From the NCBI RefSeq assembly GCF_003337355.1, contig NZ_QPJW01000018.1:1-64000 (forward strand): a stretch of DNA of 64,000 bases, in the 5' to 3' direction. The first letter of the stretch is position 1. Each line of letters opens with the position of its first letter. Of this stretch, positions 32,797 to 43,300 are shown piece after piece. This DNA comes from Fontibacillus phaseoli (lineage in GTDB: Bacteria > Bacillota > Bacilli > Paenibacillales > Paenibacillaceae). Made by a program: the position numbers and the translations under genes. Below the pieces are notes generated by a model that saw only the letters and a list, made by a program, of their open reading frames with translations, did not search any database and was not told the origin of the DNA.

Positions 32797-32935
32797 GTTG
32801 TTGCCACCCCCTTCCTCAGAATTCATGTTTCTTCACAAACCTTTTTAAGCCCACAGACCCAGGCGGTTCATTAAAGAACAAATGAAAAGTTTTTGCCGTC
32901 CGGATTTCTCCTTTTCGCAAAAACGTTCCTATCAA

Positions 32936-33187
32936 CTATTGACTCACAATCGCAGCCATTGCCGCTCCGACTTCAATCCCGCAAGCCTTGCCGAGATTGT
33001 GCATCGTATCAACCAGCGTAACTTTCACGTTCCGTTGATTGCAAAGCGCAATGATCTTTGATGTAAGGCGCGGATCTGCATCTTCAGCAACATAGACTTC
33101 CTCGGCTAGTCCAAGCTCCACCATTCGTATGGTTTGTTTGGTACCGATTTTGACATGAGCGTCCTGTAGTCCTTTATCATTAGACAT
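32936..33187 (-). CDS. ybxF: L7Ae-like ribosome-associated protein YbxF
   Basis: 83 aa with the L7Ae/L30e fold: KIGTKQTIRMVELGLAEEVYVAEDAD, then DTMHNLGKACGIEVGAAMA. B. subtilis YbxF binds kink-turn RNA and associates with the ribosome. GGAGG precedes the ATG at 33187. In B. subtilis it follows rpoC directly; here a 3.3-kb insert intervenes and the gene has its own promoter. Confidence 0.93.
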   Translation of the reverse strand: MSNDKGLQDAHVKIGTKQTIRMVELGLAEEVYVAEDADPRLTSKIIALCNQRNVKVTLVDTMHNLGKACGIEVGAAMAAIVSQ

Positions 33188-33237
33188 GATTACCGTCCTC
33201 CAAAGCACAGGGAATATCCGTACTCACGCACTTTGAT

Positions 33238-33266
33238 ATATTATCACTCCTATTAGGCGATGTCAA
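33238..33266 (-). promoter_or_regulatory. promoter of the str operon (ybxF-rpsL-rpsG-fusA-tuf)
   Basis: Minus strand TTGACA (33261-33266, perfect), 17 nt, TAATAT (33238-33243). It lies between the accessory-gene terminator and ybxF. The rest of 33340-33516 contains no gene I can support. Confidence 0.75.
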
Positions 33267-33301
33267 GCAATTAATGGAGAAGAAAATATCATTTTCTTCT
33301 A

Positions 33302-33335
33302 TAAAAAAAGCGGAGGAGCGATTCCCCGCCCCTCC
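33302..33335 (-). terminator. terminator after the AraC/GyrI-type regulator
   Basis: GGAGGAGC (33312-33319), loop of 8 nt, GCCCCTCC (33328-33335); on the minus strand GGAGGGGC pairs with GCTCCTCC including one G-U. Seven Ts follow. Despite the distance to the regulator stop (about 180 nt), it is the first terminator downstream. Confidence 0.85.
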
Positions 33336-33516
33336 TTTGATTATTTCTTCTAGCACACTAGAAATTAAACACCGTACTTTCAATTGGACAAGCGTTTCGC
33401 AAAAAATTACCTCTTACACTTGCTGTGCGGGTTTGAATATTATTGTTCATATGGCCCCCTATTTCGTATGTGATAAATCAGTAATTACCTTACTTACCCA
33501 CTACGGAGAAGAGAAC

Positions 33517-34395
33517 CTAACGGCATAGATCGTTCGGCGCTTTCTTCACGATCGGAAGCCATATTTCGGACCGGTAATCCGGAGCTTGTTGATCTCCGTC
33601 TGTGTATACCTCGACGTCCGGCGCATCGGCGTATTCATAGCCGGAGGCCGGTAGCCACTCGGTAATGATCCGCCTTTGCAAATCCTGCATGGCATGAGGC
33701 AGTGGCCCTATGCATTCAAAGATAGCCCAGGTCCCTCCTGGAATCATCGTCTCACACATGCCTTCGGGCACAGGTAAATCAGTGGCTGCAGCAATGTAAT
33801 AATCCATCTCTTCTCCGTCCATGCAAGTACTTACACCCAGGATACCTAAAGGTGTCCGATTCATCACTTGTGCGAGTTTCATGATACTTCCATCCTGTGC
33901 CGCCTGCTGCCAGAGCCGAGGAACCTTGACGAAATTTTCTTCGAGGTTTACATTCATGCTCTCCTTTACGCCTACGATGCGAAATGCCTCTTTCTTCTCG
34001 ATCTTGTAATTCATTTCCGCTTCCCCTTTAATTGAAATTGAGATGCGAATCCGTGGAAATGCCTTCAATGACGTACCCTCAAGACGTGCTATGGAGGGTG
34101 CAATGCCATGCAGGCTTTGGAATGCCCGATTAAAGGAGGTAGGGGAGTCATAGCCATATTTCAAATCCAGGTCTATGATCTTGACTTCGCTAGTCTGCAA
34201 ATCAAAGGCCGCCGCCGTCATCCTTCTCCTGCGAATATATTCGGATAGCGGGATGCCTGCTATGTAGGAAAACATTCGTTGAAAATGAAACGACGAACAG
34301 CAAGCGATTCGTGCCGCTTTCTCGTAGTCGATCTTCCGGTCCAGGTTATCCTCGATATATTCGAGCGCTTGATTCAAATGTTCAATCCATTCCAT
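33517..34395 (-). CDS. AraC-family transcriptional regulator with GyrI-like effector domain
   Basis: 292 aa. The N-terminal two helix-turn-helix AraC DNA-binding domain (~1-108) includes CCSSFHFQRMFSYIAGIPLSEYIRRRRM and GYDSPTSFNRAFQSLHG. The C-terminal GyrI-like (SOUL-superfamily) domain (~125-290) carries EIWLPIVKK at its end. Such SdiA/Rob-type architectures sense small hydrophobic or drug-like ligands. Ligand and targets are unknown. Last gene of the insert between rpoC and ybxF, 81 bp after the GNAT fusion gene. Confidence 0.9.
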   Translation of the reverse strand: MEWIEHLNQALEYIEDNLDRKIDYEKAARIACCSSFHFQRMFSYIAGIPLSEYIRRRRMTAAAFDLQTSEVKIIDLDLKYGYDSPTSFNRAFQSLHGIAPSIARLEGTSLKAFPRIRISISIKGEAEMNYKIEKKEAFRIVGVKESMNVNLEENFVKVPRLWQQAAQDGSIMKLAQVMNRTPLGILGVSTCMDGEEMDYYIAAATDLPVPEGMCETMIPGGTWAIFECIGPLPHAMQDLQRRIITEWLPASGYEYADAPDVEVYTDGDQQAPDYRSEIWLPIVKKAPNDLCR

Positions 34396-34476
34396 CCTTA
34401 TCCGCTCCCGTTTTCAATTTTAGACTCCTCCTCTCCTTCCTGCCTCTCATTTCCTGCCCGATAACGCGAGCTCCGC

Positions 34477-35547
34477 TTAATCAATAAGGAACAAAACCAA
34501 GAGACTAGCCACGGCCATTACGGCGTAAATGAACTTGTTCATTCGGTATACTCTCAAGGAGCCGAAAGCTCCAAATGGATACACGGGAATAATTCGGTAT
34601 AAGAGAAGCATGCTTCCTAAGGAATTCAGATAGTTAACAAAAATATGACGTTCTGTGACGAGGCCTGTAAATACTACCAGAATCACAATGAAAGCCCACC
34701 CTGCCAACGCACTGATTCCAAGCTCTTTCCTGAGTTTTGGCGTCGATTCGTATTGTCGTGGCATCCAATTCCCGATCATCGGGAATACGGTGCCAAGGAG
34801 CGGAATGAGCAAGGAGATCAGAAATCCGCAGTTCGTCATTCGATACTGCCATTTTCGTTTGCCGAAGCCTGCCCCGATCCGTGTAAAAAAAACATCCCCT
34901 AACATTAGAATTCCATAGGCTAGCATGAACCAAGTTAGCTGAATCTGATGATTAAGAATGAGTATCGTACACGACAACAACAGGTTAAGCAACAGAAAAA
35001 TCACAACTTGCACAGCGCTAGGAGCAGTTTTCTCCTTTATAGGATTCTTTTTTGAGGCCAGATAGAAATCCATGCCGCATGCATAAGGAACGGGCGTTCC
35101 GAACAGCAGCGATGCCATCCCTTTGCCCCGCAAGTGACTGAAGTTCTCGATCATCTCCGTGCGCATATAACCGTTTTTTTCGAGCAAGCGCCAAGAACCG
35201 ACATTGTCGTCTTTCACCTCAGCGGTAATGTAGTCGCAGCCACGCTCCCAGAAATGGTTCGTCGCCGCCTTGTAGAGTCTGCCCCCAATTCCCGAATCCC
35301 GATAATCGCAATCGACAAAACCAGCGCTAAAATCCCCGATGGTCTGCCCGCGATCTCCTTTCAGAAATTTCATGATTATGGCCCCGACAATTCGATTCCC
35401 AACCAATGCTACTACCGCATCTTTAGGTTTACTCACAAATAAGCTCTCCAATCCCATAAAGGCCCGACGCCCCAGCCGCTGTACCTCCTTGGCCTCTTGG
35501 GAGTTCATCGGCCTAATCGTGATTTCCTGACCGGCATCCATAGACAT
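34477..35547 (-). CDS. GNAT acetyltransferase fused to a membrane domain
   Basis: 356 aa. Residues ~1-165 are a GNAT N-acetyltransferase with the acetyl-CoA loop DYRDSGIGGRLYKAA and GSWRLLEKNGYMR. From residue ~180 a second domain has about six hydrophobic segments and ends VLFLID. The membrane part contains PVYPFGAFGSLRVYRMNK; I do not recognise the family. The acetyl acceptor is unknown, but membrane location suggests a surface, lipid or membrane-protein target, or self-regulation. GGAGG lies 8 nt before the ATG. Lies in the rpoC-ybxF insert. Confidence 0.8.
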   Translation of the reverse strand: MSMDAGQEITIRPMNSQEAKEVQRLGRRAFMGLESLFVSKPKDAVVALVGNRIVGAIIMKFLKGDRGQTIGDFSAGFVDCDYRDSGIGGRLYKAATNHFWERGCDYITAEVKDDNVGSWRLLEKNGYMRTEMIENFSHLRGKGMASLLFGTPVPYACGMDFYLASKKNPIKEKTAPSAVQVVIFLLLNLLLSCTILILNHQIQLTWFMLAYGILMLGDVFFTRIGAGFGKRKWQYRMTNCGFLISLLIPLLGTVFPMIGNWMPRQYESTPKLRKELGISALAGWAFIVILVVFTGLVTERHIFVNYLNSLGSMLLLYRIIPVYPFGAFGSLRVYRMNKFIYAVMAVASLLVLFLID

Positions 35548-35642
35548 GCATTCACCCTCCTTTAATGAAATATTTCACATATCACTACGTGCTAGGGTAT
35601 CCTTTTTTATGTATGCTTTGATATGTTTTTGCCCCCCATGGA

Positions 35643-36481
35643 TCACGGATTATCGCGTACGAAGTTATCCCGTGCGTTTTCAATTTCCTTTTCGTGACCG
35701 ACCATCAAATGGCCTCCGTCCTCAAAGGGCAACCAGGTAGCGTTCGGAAATCTCGAAAGAACCTGCTCCATGGAGCGAGAGTCCGCTAAATTGTCATCCT
35801 TGGCCGCAATGATCAACGAAGGTACCTGAAGTTCTTCTATTGGATATTCGGCGAAATTCCCGGCCATACCCGGATTAACGATTTTGGCATCGATCTGCAT
35901 TCCTTGCTTACGCTTACCGAGTGGAAGCATGGTGTATACCGTATCTTTGGACATGCCCATCAATGGCCGCAATAAAGGCCGCAACAGCCACATGGGATAA
36001 TCCTTGCAAAAAAAAGCCGGAGGACCTTCATGCTTACTGTACTTTTTGGGTTCTTCAGGCCATGGTGAAGCGGAGGAATACAGAACGAGTCCCTTCGTTC
36101 TCTCTGGATAGGCCAGCGCGAAGCGAATCGCAATTGTACCCCCAGCAGAGGTTCCAAGGACATATACCTGCTCAATCGACAGGCTGTCAAGCAACTCAAG
36201 GTAAGCTCTGGCTTGGGCGGATGGACTTGAATCATCTGGAATTGTGCTGCCCAAATAACCAAAACGGGAAGGAGCTATAATGCGGTACTTGCCGGCCTGT
36301 CCACGCATGGAATCCGCCCCTTGATCCACGTAAATCATATCCCCGCAGCTTAGCGTTGCTGTTGGGCTTCATATGTTGATAAGCGTCCGATTGCCTTCTT
36401 TACTTCAATTCTGCACCTAACATACTCTACTAGTAGATAAAAACTGATTAAACCCAAGCTCACTGCAATGGCAACCCCCAT
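35643..36481 (-). pseudogene. alpha/beta hydrolase gene, broken by frameshift and internal deletion
   Basis: Two pieces in different frames. First, 36350-36481 encodes 43 aa (MGVAIAVSLGLISFYLLVEY... ending EAQQQR), with one membrane segment and GGGAGGTGG before the ATG. Then, 12 nt later, 35643-36338 encodes 231 aa from SRFGYLGS through the nucleophile elbow GTSAGG, a late Asp (AAKDDN) and the catalytic His (GGHL). Membrane-anchored hydrolases of this kind usually have anchor, linker, then an HG-GG oxyanion motif before DQG. Here the segment with HG is absent and the frame shifts between the pieces. The second piece has only a weak ribosome site. Probably non-functional; it could still be read as two small proteins. 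Confidence 0.65.
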
Positions 36482-36589
36482 GAGCCACCTCCCTGTCCTA
36501 ATGTTCTCAGCTTTTTCCATTGCATGCCTACAGGTTAGCCAGCTATCACTCGCCTGTCAATTAGCTTATTCCCGATATTTCTTGAAAAT

Positions 36590-36633
36590 GAAAAAAACCG
36601 CAGAAGCTTCGACGTTTTGTCAAAGCTCTGCGG
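36590..36633 (-). terminator. terminator after rpoC
   Basis: CCGCAGA-a-GCTT-c-GAC (36598-36613) pairs with GTC-a-AAGC-t-CTGCGG (36619-36633). The minus strand continues TTTTTTTC. A TTGACA (minus, 36555-36560) about 75 bp before the hydrolase start could be the -35 of a following promoter, but its -10 (TAACCT) is poor. Confidence 0.85.
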
Positions 36634-36648
36634 CTTTATATTCCTTGA

Positions 36649-39600
36649 CTATTCAACAGAGACAGGTTCCAAGCTTTCTTCAGCCGTATCGTCGCCGGCA
36701 GGCTCTTCGAACCGAACGCTGCGGTACCGGTTCATCCCCGTACCAGCAGGAATCAGTTTACCGATAATAACGTTCTCTTTCAGGCCGAGGAGTTTATCCA
36801 CTTTGCCCTTGATCGCGGCATCGGTAAGTACCCGTGTCGTTTCCTGGAAGGAAGCGGCGGACAGGAAAGAATCGGTTTCGAGCGAAGCTTTGGTGATCCC
36901 GAGCAAGACCGGTTTAGCCACGGCCGGCTCTTTGCCAGACAGGATCGCATCCTTATTGGCCCCTTCGTATTCATGCATATCGACGAATGCTCCTGGCAAG
37001 AGCGGTGTATCTCCGGCATCTACAATGCGGATCTTACGCAGCATTTGTCTGACCATAACTTCGATATGCTTGTCGTTGATTTCTACGCCCTGGTTCCGAT
37101 ATACGCGTTGAACTTCCTGCAGAATGTAGTTCTGCACGCCGCGGATGCCCTTGATGCGCAAAATTTCTTTCGGGTCAATGGAACCGTCGGTCAACTCGTC
37201 GCCCGCTTCGATTTCCTGGCCTTCGCTTACGCGCAGACGGGACCCGTAGGTAACGGAGTAAGTCTTCGTTTCCGCTTCGCCTTGAACCTCGATTTCGCGA
37301 CGGTCCTTGGCTTCGCGGATTTCCTTGATGACCCCGTCGATTTCACTGATCGTGGCTTGACCTTTCGGATTCCGGGCTTCAAAAAGCTCCTGAATACGCG
37401 GCAAACCTTGCGTGATATCGTCACCCGCAACGCCCCCAGTATGGAACGTACGCATGGTGAGCTGGGTTCCCGGTTCACCGATGGATTGGGCGGCGATAAT
37501 GCCGACCGCTTCACCGATTTCCACGTGCTTGCCGGTCGCAAGGTTACGGCCATAGCACTTCTTACATACGCCATGGCGTGCACGACAGCTGAGCACGGAA
37601 CGGATTTGCAGTTTTGCGACACCGGCATCGACAATTTCATGCGCTTTGTCGGAATCGATCAGTTCGTTGCGGTGGATGATAATTTCACCACTTTGCGGAT
37701 GCTTGATCGTTTCGAAGACGTAACGTCCTTCGATCCGGTCGTACAGATCCTCGATAACCTCTTTACCGTCTTGAATCACGCTGACGGTGAAGCCTTTATC
37801 CGTTCCGCAGTCTTCTTCGCGAACGATAACGTCTTGTGCAACGTCTACCAGACGACGAGTCAAGTAACCGGAATCGGCTGTCCGAAGCGCGGTATCCGCC
37901 AACCCTTTACGCGCGCCGTGCGTCGAAAGGAAGTACTCGAGGACGGTCAGGCCTTCGCGGAAGTTCGATTTGATCGGGAGCTCGATGATCCGACCGGATG
38001 GGTTGGCCATAAGACCCCGCATGCCGCCAAGCTGTGTTATCTGCGACTTGTTACCGCGCGCCTTGGAATCAACCATGAGCATAATCGAATTGTAGCGATC
38101 CATCGATTTCATGAGCACTTCGGTAATTTGATCCTTCGTTTTGGACCAGATATCGATAACGCGGTCATAACGTTCTTCGTTCGTAATGAGACCCCGGCGA
38201 TACTGTGTGGTAATCACATGTACCTTATCGTCCGACTCGCGGAGGATGGCCTGTTTCTCATCCGGTACGATAACGTCCGAGACAGCGATACTAACGCCTG
38301 CCCGAGTCGAATACGTGAACCCGGTTTGTTTGATTCTGTCCAAAATGATCGAAGTTTCGGTGGTGTGATAAATCTCAAAGCAACGACCGATGATCTCGCC
38401 GAGATATTCTTTACCTACACCGCCAGCTTGTTTGGCATTCATAATCCGATCCCAGATGTTCTCGCCCTTTTCGTGGATAAAGTAATTATCCGGCGTGCCT
38501 TGGAACAGATTGACTCTTGTAGGTTCATTAATATACGGGAAGCTTGCAGGGAAGATATCGTTAAAGATAATTTTCCCTACAGTCGTAATAAGCAAAGCCT
38601 CTTGTTGCGCTTCCGTAAATCCGGTCTTGCCAAGCGCCTTGGCAGGAATCGCCACACGAGCGTGCAGCGAAGCCGTACCGCGCTGATAAGCGGAGAAAGC
38701 TTCATTTACGGAGCCAAGAATCATACCGGCGCCTTTCGCTTCATTGTTATCCATGGTCAGATAATAGGAGCCAAGGACCATATCCTGCGAAGGGGTAACG
38801 ACCGGTTTGCCGTCTTTAGGGTTCAAGATATTACCGGATGCCAGCATCAAAATGCGGGCTTCCGCCTGAGCTTCCGCAGACAAAGGTACGTGGACGGCCA
38901 TTTGGTCACCGTCAAAGTCGGCGTTATATGCCGTACATACAAGCGGGTGAAGCCGGATGGCGCGGCCTTCGACCAGGATCGGTTCGAACGCCTGAATCCC
39001 GAGTCTGTGAAGCGTAGGTGCACGGTTCAACAGAACCGGATGCTCCTTAATGACTTCTTCGAGCACATCCCATACTTCAGGGCTGACGCGTTCCACTTTG
39101 CGCTTGGCGCTCTTAATATTATGAGCGAGGCCTTTGTTGACCAGCTCTTTCATTACGAACGGCTTGAACAGTTCCAATGCCATTTCTTTCGGCAAACCGC
39201 ATTGGTACATCTTGAGGTAAGGGCCTACGACGATAACGGAACGACCGGAATAGTCAACCCGTTTACCGAGCAGGTTTTGCCGGAAACGGCCTTGTTTACC
39301 CTTTAGCATATGGCTGAGGGATTTCAAAGGACGGTTCCCCGGGCCCGTTACCGGACGGCCGCGGCGGCCGTTATCGATCAGGGCGTCAACGGCTTCCTGA
39401 AGCATCCTTTTTTCGTTTTGTACGATAATGTCGGGAGCGCCGAGATCGAGCAGGCGCTTCAGACGGTTGTTCCGGTTAATAACCCGCCGGTACAAATCGT
39501 TAAGGTCGGACGTTGCAAAACGTCCACCGTCCAGTTGTACCATCGGACGAAGTTCCGGTGGAATTACCGGAAGCACGTCGAGGATCATCCATTCCGGCTC

Positions 39601-40263
39601 ATTACCGGAGCTTTTGAACGCTTCGATGACTTCCAGACGTTTGATCGCCCGGTTGCGGCGCTGACCTTGAGCGGTGCGTAGCTCTTCTTTCAGAAATTCC
39701 AGTTCCTTGTCGATATCGAGATCCTGAAGCAATTTCTTCACTGCTTCAGCACCCATACCGGCTTGGAATCCGTAGCCATACTTTTCACGGTAACTGCGAT
39801 ATTCCTTCTCGGACAGAAGCTGCTTTTTCTCCAGCGGAGTTTCCCCTGGATCGGTTACCACATAGGATGCAAAATAGATGATCTCTTCCAGCGAACGCGG
39901 CGACATATCAAGCGCCAGGCCCATCCGGCTCGGGATCCCTTTGAAATACCAAATATGCGATACCGGTGCGGCCAATTCGATATGACCCATCCGCTCACGT
40001 CGGACTTTCGCTCTCGTTACTTCAACGCCGCAGCGATCGCAGACAACGCCTTTGTAACGAACGCGTTTATATTTACCGCAATGACATTCCCAGTCTTTGG
40101 TCGGGCCGAAAATTTTCTCGCAAAACAGCCCTTCCTTTTCCGGTTTCAATGTACGGTAGTTAATCGTTTCCGGTTTCTTCACTTCTCCGCGGGACCAAGA
40201 ACGAATTTTTTCTGGGGAAGCAAGCCCAATTTTCATAAACTCGAAGTTGTTGACGTCCAACAA
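36649..40263 (-). CDS. rpoC: DNA-directed RNA polymerase subunit beta'
   Basis: 1,204 aa. Contains the zinc site CHCGKYKRVRYKGVVCDRC, the active-site NADFDGDQMAVH, the trigger loop region and the second zinc cluster (CRARHGVCKKCYGRNLATG). The start is a TTG at 40263: AAGGAGG lies 8 nt upstream and the product starts MLDVNNFEFMKIGLASPEKI, as in B. subtilis. The open frame continues upstream without a start signal. 85 bp after rpoB; a strong terminator follows. Confidence 0.98.
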   Translation of the reverse strand: MLDVNNFEFMKIGLASPEKIRSWSRGEVKKPETINYRTLKPEKEGLFCEKIFGPTKDWECHCGKYKRVRYKGVVCDRCGVEVTRAKVRRERMGHIELAAPVSHIWYFKGIPSRMGLALDMSPRSLEEIIYFASYVVTDPGETPLEKKQLLSEKEYRSYREKYGYGFQAGMGAEAVKKLLQDLDIDKELEFLKEELRTAQGQRRNRAIKRLEVIEAFKSSGNEPEWMILDVLPVIPPELRPMVQLDGGRFATSDLNDLYRRVINRNNRLKRLLDLGAPDIIVQNEKRMLQEAVDALIDNGRRGRPVTGPGNRPLKSLSHMLKGKQGRFRQNLLGKRVDYSGRSVIVVGPYLKMYQCGLPKEMALELFKPFVMKELVNKGLAHNIKSAKRKVERVSPEVWDVLEEVIKEHPVLLNRAPTLHRLGIQAFEPILVEGRAIRLHPLVCTAYNADFDGDQMAVHVPLSAEAQAEARILMLASGNILNPKDGKPVVTPSQDMVLGSYYLTMDNNEAKGAGMILGSVNEAFSAYQRGTASLHARVAIPAKALGKTGFTEAQQEALLITTVGKIIFNDIFPASFPYINEPTRVNLFQGTPDNYFIHEKGENIWDRIMNAKQAGGVGKEYLGEIIGRCFEIYHTTETSIILDRIKQTGFTYSTRAGVSIAVSDVIVPDEKQAILRESDDKVHVITTQYRRGLITNEERYDRVIDIWSKTKDQITEVLMKSMDRYNSIMLMVDSKARGNKSQITQLGGMRGLMANPSGRIIELPIKSNFREGLTVLEYFLSTHGARKGLADTALRTADSGYLTRRLVDVAQDVIVREEDCGTDKGFTVSVIQDGKEVIEDLYDRIEGRYVFETIKHPQSGEIIIHRNELIDSDKAHEIVDAGVAKLQIRSVLSCRARHGVCKKCYGRNLATGKHVEIGEAVGIIAAQSIGEPGTQLTMRTFHTGGVAGDDITQGLPRIQELFEARNPKGQATISEIDGVIKEIREAKDRREIEVQGEAETKTYSVTYGSRLRVSEGQEIEAGDELTDGSIDPKEILRIKGIRGVQNYILQEVQRVYRNQGVEINDKHIEVMVRQMLRKIRIVDAGDTPLLPGAFVDMHEYEGANKDAILSGKEPAVAKPVLLGITKASLETDSFLSAASFQETTRVLTDAAIKGKVDKLLGLKENVIIGKLIPAGTGMNRYRSVRFEEPAGDDTAEESLEPVSVE

Positions 40264-40348
40264 GGAGCATCCCTCCTTAACCAAGTCCTGATATTGACAA
40301 TCTCCGGCTATCATCATCTTCGGGCGGCGCTCACGCCGCCCGCGATGC

Positions 40349-43300
40349 TTATTCTACTCCGACTTCCGCGCCTTCCAGGTTCAGACTCAGTTTGTCTCCG
40401 GACGCATCGTCTTCATCGTCGATTTCCCTCATCTCGATCTCTTCTTCGTTTTCGGTCAGGATTTTCACGTCCATCCCCAAACTTTGAAGCTCTTTGATCA
40501 AGACTTTAAACGACTCCGGCACACCAGGTTCTGGCACATTCTCGCCTTTGACGATCGATTCGTAGGTTTTCACCCGTCCGACCACATCATCAGACTTGAC
40601 GGTCAAAATCTCTTGCAGTGTATAAGCGGCGCCATAAGCTTCCAGCGCCCAAACTTCCATCTCCCCGAAACGCTGTCCGCCGAACTGAGCTTTACCGCCG
40701 AGCGGCTGTTGCGTAACGAGAGAGTAAGGACCTGTCGAGCGGGCATGGATTTTATCGTCAACCATGTGCGCCAGCTTAATCATGTGCATGACGCCAACGG
40801 TTACTTCACGCTCAAATTGTTCACCTGTCCGGCCGTCATACAGCACGGTTTTACCATTGCGCTGCATACCGGCTTCTTCCATCGTGTCGAATACGTCGTA
40901 TTCATTCGCTCCGTCGAATACCGGGGTAGCCACATGGATGCCGAGCTTCAGCGCAGCCATTCCAAGGTGAATTTCCAGCACCTGACCGATGTTCATCCGG
41001 GAAGGAACCCCCAGCGGGTTCAATACGACCTGAACCGGCGTACCGTCCGGCATGAACGGCATGTCTTCTTCAGGCAAAATACGGGCTACGACCCCTTTAT
41101 TACCATGGCGTCCAGCCATTTTGTCGCCTTCGGAAATTTTACGTTTTTGGGCAATATATACCCGAACGAGTTGATTCACGCCCGGTGGCAACTCGTCGCC
41201 ATTCTCGCGAGTAAATACCTTGACATCCACAACGATACCGTCGGTACCGTGTGGCACACGCAGAGAAGTGTCGCGCACTTCGCGGGCTTTCTCGCCGAAG
41301 ATCGCATGCAGCAGGCGTTCTTCCGCCGTCAGTTCGGTTACGCCCTTCGGAGTAACTTTGCCGACAAGGATATCGCCTGCGCCGATTTCGGCACCGACGC
41401 GGATAATGCCGCGCTCGTCAAGATTACGGAGCGCTTCTTCACCGACGTTCGGAATATCGCGGGTAATCTCTTCCGGTCCCAGTTTCGTGTCCCGAGCTTC
41501 GGACTCATATTCCTCGATGTGAATCGAGGTGTATACGTCCTCTTTCACTAGCTTTTCGCTAAGCAGGATGGCATCCTCGTAGTTGTAACCTTCCCAAGTC
41601 ATGAAGGCTACGACCACGTTGCGGCCAAGTGCCAATTCGCCCATCTCCGTCGATGGCCCGTCCGCGAGAATATCACCCTTCTTGATGATGTCTCCACGTT
41701 TTATGATTGGACGCTGGTTGATGCACGTCCCTTGGTTCGAACGCATAAATTTGTGTAATTTATATTTAACAAGATCGCCTTTGACTTCTTTGCCTTCCAC
41801 TTTCTCAACACGGCGCAACCAAATTTCGTTCGCTGCGGAGCGTTCGATTATCCCGTCGTATTTCGAAACGATACATACACCAGAGTCTTTGGCTGATTTA
41901 TGCTCCATCCCGGTTCCGACGAGCGGAGCCTTAGGAATCAGAAGCGGAACCGCCTGACGCTGCATGTTCGAACCCATCAGGGCACGGTTGGAGTCATCGT
42001 TTTCCAAGAAAGGAATGAGCGCGGTCGCCACAGACACAACCTGTTTCGGCGAGACGTCCATGTAATCGACGCGATCGCTCGGCATGGTCAAGATGTTGTC
42101 GGACTGCTTGTTATAACGAACGATTACATTCTCGTCCTGGAATGTATTCTCTTCGGTTAGCACCGCATTCGCCTGAGCGATGATGTAGTTATCCTCTTCA
42201 TCGGCAGTCAAATAGGCAATTTGATCCGTTACTTTGCTTGTATTCGGATCTACCCAACGATACGGTGCTTCAATAAAGCCGTACTCATTGATGCGAGCGA
42301 ACGTCGACAAAGAGTTGATCAGACCGATGTTCGGTCCTTCCGGCGTTTCAATCGGGCACATCCGGCCATAGTGAGAATGATGGACGTCACGAACTTCAAA
42401 GCCCGCGCGTTCCCGCGTCAAACCACCAGGTCCGAGAGCGGACAGACGACGTTTATGCGTAAGTTCCGCAAGCGGGTTCGTCTGGTCCATAAACTGCGAC
42501 AACTGCGAACTACCAAAGAACTCCTTAATCGATGCGATAACCGGACGTATGTTGATCAGCGCTTGCGGCGTAATCACATTCGCATCCTGGATCGACATTC
42601 TTTCGCGCACGACGCGCTCCATCCGGGACAAGCCGATACGGAACTGATTCTGCAGTAATTCGCCTACGGAACGCAGTCTGCGGTTGCCGAGATGGTCGAT
42701 ATCGTCTGTGCTGCCAACGCCGTGCAGCAAGTTCAGGAAGTAGCTGATCGACGAAATAATATCGGCCGGCGTAATATGCTTCACCGATTTATCGATATTG
42801 CGGTTTGCAATCACCTTAACAACCTTGCCGTCCTCGATCGGCGAGAAAATATCGATCGTTTGCAGCGGAACGTCATTGGCATCAAGCACACCGCCAGCAA
42901 CATGATAGTTTTTGAAGCCTACGGAATTTTCCAAGTGAGGCAAGATTTGATCAAGCAAACGGCGGTCTACCATTTGTCCGGCTTCGGCGATAATTTCGCC
43001 TGTGCTCGTATCGATCAGAGATTCTGCCAACCGTTGATTGAACAAACGGTTCTTGATGTGAAGCTTTTTATTGATTTTATAACGGCCGACATTGGCCAAG
43101 TCATAGCGTTTCGGATCAAAGAAACGAGCCACCAGCAAACTCTTAGCGTTGTCAAGAGTCGGCGGTTCGCCCGGACGAAGGCGCTCATAGATTTCGATGA
43201 GAGCTTTTTCCGTAGAGTCGGTATTGTCTTTGTCGAGCGTATTGCGAATATATTCATCGTTGCCGAGCAGTTCAAGAATCTCGGCATCCGTACCGAACCC

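Noticed and set aside
35643..36338. Intact independent alpha/beta hydrolase
   Set aside because: The oxyanion HG segment and first strands are absent and the anchor piece lies in another frame, so a broken gene is more likely.
36973..39306. A 777-codon open frame on the plus strand
   Set aside because: It is the antisense shadow of rpoC; the composition is that of a reverse-complement frame of a conserved gene, with no ribosome binding site and no recognisable domain.
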